This document shows, in pieces, positions 1 to 5,900 of a stretch of 10,822 nt of DNA; within the stretch, counting starts at the first letter, position 1; every line of letters starts with the position of its first letter. Origin of the DNA: Aquiluna sp. Its GTDB lineage: Bacteria; Actinomycetota; Actinomycetes; Actinomycetales; Microbacteriaceae. The stretch spans positions 1 through 10,822 of the forward strand of contig JALQVB010000033.1 in assembly GCA_023260495.1 (NCBI GenBank). Reading direction: 5' to 3'. The notes below the pieces were generated by a model. That model was given only the letters and a program-made list of their open reading frames with translations. It did not search any database and was not told the DNA's origin. A program made the position numbers and the translations under genes.

Positions 1-1192
1 CTCTACAACTGCAGCTGGTGTTGCCGGGCAGCTGCAGAGCACCGACTTTGGCTCGACACTTAGCCTGAACCGCGTCTATGTGCAGGGTGCTTATAAGCAG
101 TATTCCGACAACTCCGTTGCTGTTAGCACTAGGGCCATAGCCTCCAGCACATCTACCAGTAGTGACAGCTTCTACGACGCTACAGTGCATACAAACTGGA
201 GCAGCACAACCGGTGCCACGGCTAAGACCTCGACCGAGCTTGCACATATCGCCACCTTCACTGCTCCATGGAGCATCACCGATGACTTTGCTGCCGTAAG
301 GGGAGGAACTGCTACCGAGACTTGGATCATTAACTCCCAGCTAAATGGCGGGCTTCCATTTCTGGCTTGGGAGTATGACGCAGGATCATGGAGTATCCCC
401 TGCCAGTATGGGACCTATTCGGTTGATGGTTATTTGCCCTGTGTGGAGGCATCACCTGGTAGGTATGTTCCAACCCAGGGAGCAACCGCAGAACTAATCT
501 GTGCCGCGGGAACCTACCAACCTAATTCTGGGGAGCGAAACTGCATCAACGCGCAGCCTGGGTATTTTGTGGCAAGCCAGGGAAGCACCGCACAAACAGC
601 CTGTGAAGCTGGTACCACCAGCCAGGCGCAAGCAACAACCTGCTATGCAATCTCGTTTACCTATCACGGTCCACTGCTTGACCCGATAAGCGAATCTGCC
701 GCTCCCGGAGAAGTTGTAATGCTTACCGGCAAGCGACTTAGCACCATCACCTCAGTCGAGCTAGATGGCATCGGCGCAGTCGCTGACTGCACCGACAGCT
801 CCTGCTCGTTTACCGTGCCAGATGATGTTGCAGCTGGAACTAAGGACCTTGTGTTGATTGGCTCCCATGGAAAGCTGACTGTTCAAGGCGCAATCACCGT
901 CTCAGACCCCAGTGCCACCCCTCTCGGAACGGTTGTCACATGGACTAAGAACCAAGGCGACGGCACCGTGAAGATGTATGCAAAGAACATCGTTGGTGCT
1001 GGCAAGGTGCAGTTCTTGCTCAACGGTAAAGAGATTGCTTGGGTAAATGCCGTGGATGAGGCTGATCCGAAGCTGAGATCGACTACCGATTTCTCATACA
1101 TGGTTCGCACTATTTTCCTAGAGGAAGGTAAGAACGTTCTTGAGATCTACCTGGATGGTGTTCGCACCTCCCGCACCGCTTACACCGAGTGA
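1..1192 (+). CDS. Secreted surface protein, 5'-truncated by window edge (GLUG-type tail, Cys-rich section, IPT-like domain, shared C-terminal module)
   Basis: The reading frame is open from base 2, so the gene starts outside the window; the GTG at 80 is internal. Bases 2-400 look like the last part of a GLUG-repeat protein: small, Ser/Thr/Gly-rich strands, a DSFYD stretch, then a closing segment ending in LPFLAWEY. Bases 401-643 hold six cysteines in spaced C-x-x-G-x-[YT] units with PG.[YF]...QG spacers, recalling ephrin-receptor/GCC2-GCC3 cysteine motifs. Bases 668-910 are an IPT/TIG-like domain closing in GKLTVQ. Bases 941-1189 are the shared C-terminal module. There is no transmembrane helix, LPXTG or basic tail at the end. 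The likely role is as an extracellular or cell-surface protein, perhaps adhesive; this is inferred from architecture, with no enzymatic motif visible. The last two domains closely match those of the next gene. Confidence 0.85.
   Translation, partial: STTAAGVAGQLQSTDFGSTLSLNRVYVQGAYKQYSDNSVAVSTRAIASSTSTSSDSFYDATVHTNWSSTTGATAKTSTELAHIATFTAPWSITDDFAAVRGGTATETWIINSQLNGGLPFLAWEYDAGSWSIPCQYGTYSVDGYLPCVEASPGRYVPTQGATAELICAAGTYQPNSGERNCINAQPGYFVASQGSTAQTACEAGTTSQAQATTCYAISFTYHGPLLDPISESAAPGEVVMLTGKRLSTITSVELDGIGAVADCTDSSCSFTVPDDVAAGTKDLVLIGSHGKLTVQGAITVSDPSATPLGTVVTWTKNQGDGTVKMYAKNIVGAGKVQFLLNGKEIAWVNAVDEADPKLRSTTDFSYMVRTIFLEEGKNVLEIYLDGVRTSRTAYTE
941..1189 (+). repeat. Shared C-terminal module, copy 1
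   Basis: The last 83 residues of the upstream surface protein recur at the ends of the genes at 1392 and 2932. Conserved landmarks are VGAGK, Q[FI], NGKE.AWV, D.AD.KL, VRT, E[IV][YF].DG.R and a closing AY two or three residues from the end. By eye it is about two-thirds identical to copy 3 and about half identical to copy 2. The short strands point to a beta-sandwich. I do not recognise a named family. Confidence 0.85.
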
Positions 1193-1207
1193 GTTAATAA
1201 CTAACTC

Positions 1208-1237
1208 AATACCCCCAGTCTTAGGGCCGGGGCTATT
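1208..1237 (+). terminator. Terminator-like hairpin after the first surface-protein gene
   Basis: AATACCCCC (1208-1216) pairs with GGGGCTATT (1229-1237) apart from one internal C/C mismatch, leaving a 12-base loop. It begins 15 bases after the TGA. No U-tract follows, so it may be a weak terminator, a transcript-end stabiliser or a Rho-assisted end. Confidence 0.45.
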
Positions 1238-1284
1238 GCAGTTAAGCACAGAATTACACTTCCTCTAATTCACACCTGCCAGCT

Positions 1285-1340
1285 ATAGCACGCCTTCCGC
1301 GCTATGCGCACAGGATTGCAATGTTGCGTCACGCCTGTGC
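1285..1340. promoter_or_regulatory. Adjacent inverted repeats in the intergenic region
   Basis: ATAGC (1285-1289) faces GCTAT (1301-1305). The overlapping GCGC-TAT-GCGC (1299-1309) could form a competing stem. GCACAGG (1308-1314) faces a perfect CCTGTGC (1334-1340) across 19 bases, with the palindrome ATTGCAAT (1315-1322) between the arms. They lie 50-110 bases upstream of the next start codon, where a regulator site or 5' leader structure would sit. Function is not shown. Confidence 0.35.
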
Positions 1341-1359
1341 CACTCCAAACTCAGTATTT

Positions 1360-1386
1360 TGTACTAATTAGCTAGACAGCAGGAGA
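1360..1386 (+). promoter_or_regulatory. Ribosome-binding site with possible extended -10 for the gene at 1392
   Basis: AGGAGA at 1381-1386 lies five bases before the ATG and is a good Shine-Dalgarno match that fixes the start. Upstream, TG-T-ACTAAT (1360-1368) resembles an extended -10 element, but I see no convincing -35. The RBS is solid; the promoter call is tentative. Confidence 0.5.
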
Positions 1387-1391
1387 CACAG

Positions 1392-2405
1392 ATGCTTAGA
1401 GTCACTCGAATTGTAATGTCCGTCGTCGTTGCAGCCGCAATGACTTCTCTGGGGTTGCCGGCTTCAGCCGGTGCCGGGTCGGTTCCGGCATTTACGGCAG
1501 GAGAGGTGCAGGCAGATGGCTACACAATCTTTTTCCAAATCGATGAGCCAGTAGCGGCAGAGAGTAGCCCTACGGGAATCTCACTTGAAATTGATGGCAG
1601 TGCCGTTGCCATCACTCTGAATGCGGTCTCTCAGGGTGACACCAAACTAGTTGGTGTCGCTGCCAGCGCGATTCTGTCCGGCTCAACCGCTTTGTGGCGC
1701 TACGACAATGTGAACCTTGTCGATGTCGAGGCTGGGGACCCCTTTGCCCCAATGCCTCCCATTCCATTTTTCAACCTGAGTCTCACCCTCGCCCCTGCGA
1801 CTGATCCTGGATCACCATCCAGTAGCAGCTCACAGCAGAGCTCATCTAACGCGGGGCAAGCCGCTACATATTCTGGCCCGGTCGTAAACCCTCCTGCGCT
1901 TGCTGGTCCCGTGGCTCGAGGGGCCAAGGTTTCAGTATCAGGATCCAACTTGCGCGGAATTACCAAGGTTGAAATAGACGGTCTTGATTGTGCGGCTTCT
2001 GTTAACTCAGACATTGAGCTTGATATCACCGTACCTACAAGTCTTGCGGCCGGTACCTACGACCTAGTCGTGACCTCAAGCTCTGGAAAGTTGACCGTGC
2101 AGGACGGTATTCGTGTTTCTGCTGATTCCGTAGCTCCGTTAGCAGGCCAAGACGTTCGACCATCGGCAAAGAAGAACGAGCTTTCCGGTGAAGTTAAGGT
2201 TCGTGTCTTCGACGTTGTTGGAGCTGGCAAGGTGCAGATCTTTGTCAATGGCAAAGAGATTGCTTGGGTCAACGCTACTGACGCTGCCGACTCAAAGCTC
2301 TTTGACGGCTACCTTGTTCGAACTGTGTCTCTAGTTGAAGGTAAGACCGCTATTGAGGTCTTTGTCGATGGTACTCGGGTGCAGCGCTGGGCTTACGGGC
2401 GCTAG
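1392..2405 (+). CDS. Secreted protein with SwmB-like, IPT-like and shared C-terminal domains
   Basis: The ATG is supported by AGGAGA five bases upstream and by a clear Sec signal peptide: Arg at 3 and 6, a hydrophobic core at 7-22, and an A-S-A cleavage site at 24-26. Residues 31 to ~136 resemble a SwmB-type repeat (an F.AGEVQADGYTI-like opening, a DEPVA.ESSP turn, then IDGSAV). A Ser-rich linker spans about 137-156. Residues 160-243 form an IPT/TIG-like domain (GSNLRGI.KVEIDG, ending SGKLTVQDGI), and residues 260-337 are the shared C-terminal module. There are no catalytic motifs, sortase signal or membrane anchor. The last two domains repeat those of the preceding gene, so the pair look like paralogous carriers of one export or display module. 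The stop codon overlaps that of the opposing regulator. The role is unknown; extracellular binding or structural function is likely. Confidence 0.9.
   Translation: MLRVTRIVMSVVVAAAMTSLGLPASAGAGSVPAFTAGEVQADGYTIFFQIDEPVAAESSPTGISLEIDGSAVAITLNAVSQGDTKLVGVAASAILSGSTALWRYDNVNLVDVEAGDPFAPMPPIPFFNLSLTLAPATDPGSPSSSSSQQSSSNAGQAATYSGPVVNPPALAGPVARGAKVSVSGSNLRGITKVEIDGLDCAASVNSDIELDITVPTSLAAGTYDLVVTSSSGKLTVQDGIRVSADSVAPLAGQDVRPSAKKNELSGEVKVRVFDVVGAGKVQIFVNGKEIAWVNATDAADSKLFDGYLVRTVSLVEGKTAIEVFVDGTRVQRWAYGR
2169..2402 (+). repeat. Shared C-terminal module, copy 2
   Basis: These are the final 78 residues of the 337-residue protein. This is the most divergent copy: KV.VFDVVGAGKVQIFVNG replaces KMYAKN.VGAGK.QF..NG, and the segment before YLVRT is shorter. 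Two exact DNA matches to copy 1 remain, 15 bases at 2223-2237 versus 998-1012 and 17 bases at 2253-2269 versus 1028-1044, which points to duplication or gene conversion. Confidence 0.85.
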
Positions 2406-2815
2406 TTGAAGAAAATCTCGGTTGCCTCTTTGCGGTTGGAGGCGTCGAGTTTTCTCAAGATGTCCTGAACAATCTTCTTCACTGATGCCACCGAGAGATT
2501 GAACATAGGAGCTATCTCCTTGTTGGTCTTGCCGGCTGCTATTTGCCTTAGCACGGCAGCCTCTCGGTCGGTTAGGGACTTGTTCTTGAAGTCTCTGCGT
2601 CTTGCCTCTGATCCTCTTAGGGCTCTAAGAGCCAGGGAAATAGCACTTTGAACTGTCCTTGCCTCTTCGGCGGGAATGGTTATGTTCGCCTCCGTCTTTT
2701 CGCCCACCAGTGCCACCAGCCCCACTGGCACGCCTTCCCGCAGGATAGGGAGCAGAACCAAGGAGCCACCGATTGAAGATTCCAAGCTGGTATCGAGTTT
2801 GGTGTGGAGGGCCAC
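2402..2815 (-). CDS. Short LuxR-type regulator with a partial GAF domain
   Basis: Residues ~86-137 form a LuxR/FixJ-type DNA-binding domain: LTDREAAVLRQIAAGKTNKEIA, then LSVASVKKIVQDILRKLDASNR. KKIV replaces the usual KNHV in the recognition helix. Residues ~8-70 match only the second half of a GAF sensor domain (LVLLPI...GVPVGLVALVG, then a helix leading into the linker). GAF-LuxR regulators normally carry a full ~150-residue sensor, so this one is truncated. The GTG at 2815 follows directly on an in-frame TAA, and the nearest purine run (GGAG) is only three bases away, so the start is weak. A much better Shine-Dalgarno-like run (AGGAGGAGGAA, minus strand, 2854-2844) precedes a CTG in another frame. 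It is transcribed away from the S8 protease, so it may act on the shared upstream region. It may be a small functional regulator or a decaying remnant. Confidence 0.7.
   Translation of the reverse strand: MALHTKLDTSLESSIGGSLVLLPILREGVPVGLVALVGEKTEANITIPAEEARTVQSAISLALRALRGSEARRRDFKNKSLTDREAAVLRQIAAGKTNKEIAPMFNLSVASVKKIVQDILRKLDASNRKEATEIFFN
2424..2443. terminator. Possible terminator between convergent genes
   Basis: GCCTC (2424-2428) pairs with GAGGC (2439-2443), and GTCGAGTTTT follows on the plus strand. It lies inside the 3' end of the minus-strand regulator, the only place a terminator for the plus-strand gene could sit since the two genes overlap. The stem is short and the call weak. 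Confidence 0.25.
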
Positions 2816-2884
2816 TTACTCCGGCTAGGCCCTGAGTCCTCAGTTCCTCCTCCTAATGGGTGACGGCCCTGTTGTTCACAATGT

Positions 2885-2927
2885 CCCCCATCGGTTGTAG
2901 CTTGTAGCTAGCAACTTCCGATGGGGG
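2885..2927 (+). promoter_or_regulatory. Hairpin covering the ribosome-binding site of the S8 protease gene
   Basis: CCCCCATCGG (2885-2894) is a perfect reverse complement of CCGATGGGGG (2918-2927). Inside, TTG/CAA and TAGCT/AGCTA can pair further with small bulges, leaving a TGT loop. The right arm's GGGGG (2923-2927) sits four bases before the GTG at 2932 and is the only Shine-Dalgarno-like sequence there, so folding would hide it. The left loop strand also contains a tandem TTGTAGC direct repeat (2895-2908). As DNA, the dyad could be an operator for the divergent LuxR-type regulator. I cannot tell RNA switch from operator. Confidence 0.55.
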
Positions 2928-2931
2928 AATA

Positions 2932-5900
2932 GTGAGAAGAAGTCTCTTGGGTGCGATTACCGGTTTGGCAATGCTGTTGCCAGTGCAGCCCGCCTTGGCC
3001 AGTACCGAGACCGTTGTGAATGGCAGCGAGGTCGTCAGATCTCAGGCGATAGTTCGACTGGTGAGCGATGTGGAGAACCCCGAGGAACTGCTCGGTGCTC
3101 GCGGACTCGATGTTCTCGAATCCTTTGGAGAAGAATCCGACAACACATTTCTGGTCGGGCTCGACCCTTTTGCTTCAACAGCCAGTCAAATAGCTCAGTT
3201 GGCTGCGATGCCAGAGGTACTCTACGCAGAGCCTAATCTTGTGATGTCTCTTGGAGCCACCTCCGATGACCCTAGCTACGTTGACGGTTCTACCTGGGGG
3301 TTGCAGGGAGCTTCAACAACACCGGCAAACGCTTATGGCTCAAACGCTGCAGGTGCTTGGGCTGCCGGCTACACCGGAAGCTCTTCCGTATATGTGGCTG
3401 TCATCGACGCGGGTATTGATTACAACCATCCTGACCTTGCAGCAAACATCTGGACAAATACCGCTGAGGCAAACGGAACAGCGGGTGTTGATGATGACGG
3501 CAACGGTTTTGTCGATGACATTCACGGCTACGACTTCGTAAATGACGATGCGAGCGTTTTTGATGGTGATGAAAACAGGCACGGTACTCACGTCGCCGGA
3601 ACTATCGCTGCCGTGGGTGGGAACAATCTTGGTGTGGCCGGTGTGACGTGGAACACCAAGCTGATCTCCGTCAAGGTAATGAATACTGACGGAGAGGGCT
3701 CATTGGCATCCATCATCCGCGGTATTGATTACGTAACAATGCTGCGGACCCAGATGGGTATCGACATCATTGCCTCAAATAATTCCTACGGATCGCAGGG
3801 CACAAGCCTTGCGATGCAAGACGCCGTCAGGCGCGGTGGTGATGCCGGCATCGTTTTTGTAGCGGCAGCGGGAAACGACGGGCTTAATAACGATGTGACG
3901 CCATCTTTCCCGGCGAACCTCGACTGCACCACCAAAGATCGCCCCTGGGACTGCGTTGTATCCGTTGGTGCCCTTGACTCGTCTGGCAATCTGGCCGGCT
4001 TCTCAAACTACGGAGCTGAGAGTGTAGACATCCTCGCCCCAGGAGTGGGGATTTTTTCCACCACATTGGGTAGTACCTATGAGGAGCTCAGCGGTACCTC
4101 GATGGCGGCCCCGCACGTCACCGGTGCAATTGCGCTCTGCGTGGGAAGTTACCGTGGCATGAGTGCTCAGGGCGCAATAGACAAGCTTTACGCCACCGGA
4201 GCCATTACGGCGAGCGCAAATGGTGTGACATCGTCCGGGAAGCGAGTCGATGCTGGTGCGCTTGCGGCCGGTTGTGCAGGTGAATCCACTGCCTTCTCTG
4301 GCGCTCAAAGCGAGGTCTACGCGTCGGCAATCTACACAGATCGAATTCGTCTTGACTGGGCCGACACGGTTGCCGGAGATTACGAGCAAGAAATCCAGTA
4401 CTCAGTTGGTCCTGCAGGCTGCACCGGTACCTTCCAGCACCTGGCATTCATCGGCCCTGGTCTCACCAGCTACCCGGTCCAGGATTTGGACGAGGCTGAG
4501 TTCTACTGCTTCCGAATCCGATCAAACAACGCGGCAACCAACTCTTCGTATGTGAAATCCAACGTCTCCATTACTTGGACCTCCAACTTGCCTTTCATCG
4601 GCGGAAAAGTCCAGCTACCTGATGGCACCACAGTTGCCAACGCGCCAGTGAAGTGGCTACCAGACGGAGTCTCTGCAGGTCTAAACAACAGTAACGCCAT
4701 CACCACCTACACCAACGAGTCAGGTGAGTATGTAATGCAGGTCTCCAACGGCACCTCTGGGCGGCTCTTTGTTGATGTCCCGCGCTATGCGAACATCAAG
4801 CGCAAGACCGATCCACAGCTTCCCTGGGGTCTATCTACCGGAGGAAAGCTGACAGTGACTGCGGACGTTACAAAGGACATTACTGTTCCTGAGTCCCACC
4901 TGGTCACCTTCCAGGTAACGGACGAGAACAGCAGCCCCGTTGCTGGCGCCTCACTGCAAAATGCCACCCTGTCTACAGGCTGCACTGCTAACGGATACGT
5001 CCCGTTTGAGGGTGCGACTGATATTCGATGTGATTTCTGGCCAACTGGCTATTCTCACAACAGTCCAGTAGCTGACGCTTCCGGCGAGGTGACCATCGCT
5101 CTGGTTGATGCCAATCAAGTTTCTGGTGGGCAGTACAAGATCCTCACCGTGTATCCAAATGACTATGGCCGAGTTGAGTCAACAACGCTGGCACCAGTGG
5201 CCGATCAAACTGTGCCAGTGACCATGGACCCAAAGGTGACGCTTTCCGGGCACGTCTACATGGATGACGGGACAACACCGGTCGCCAACGCCATTGTTCG
5301 TTGGAATGCACAGGGGCTGCTGGTGAACGGCGACTACACCTATGCCAAATCGGTCACGACTGACGGCAGCGGCGCCTATTCCATTGACGTTTCCGCAGAT
5401 ACCGCTGCACACCTATTCCTATCAACGCCTAAGCGAGTTTCCGGATCTACACCTACAACCCCGTTATTGCCTTGGGGCCTTACGGCATCGAGCATCGTAA
5501 CGCTGTCGGGAAACCAGACCATTGACATCAAAGCTCCACCGATTGTGACCCATAATCTGACAATTCAGGAATACGACAGCACCGTTGCTGTCTCAGGGGC
5601 AAAGATCGTTGCCAAGGATCTGTCCGTTGGATGTCAGGCAGGTAGCTACGAGATGTTTGACGGAGCCAGCTCATCCAGCTGTAGCTTCCTGCCTACCGGC
5701 TACTCCTCTTCATCGCCAAGGACTAACTCCTCCGGACAGGTGACCCTGGCACTGCTCGAGAGCTCAGTGCTCAGGTCTAGCGCGCAGAACCTCGTGCTTT
5801 CCGTGACCGACCCCACCTACTCGGGAAAGATCAAGACCTTCTCACTCTCCACAAGTGCCGGCGGAAGCCAGACCGTAAACATGCCAGGACCGGTAACCAT

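Noticed and set aside
80..82. GTG as the start of the first gene
   Set aside because: The frame is open back to base 2 with continuous, compositionally similar sequence, there is no ribosome-binding site, and no signal peptide follows although the product looks exported.
2885..2927. The strong hairpin as an intrinsic terminator
   Set aside because: No U-tract follows on either strand, and it lies upstream of both divergent genes, where there is no transcript to end.
2816..2931. Missing first half of the GAF domain in other minus-strand frames
   Set aside because: The minus-strand frames here are short and broken by stops, and none gives a GAF-like peptide, so a simple frameshift cannot restore a full sensor.
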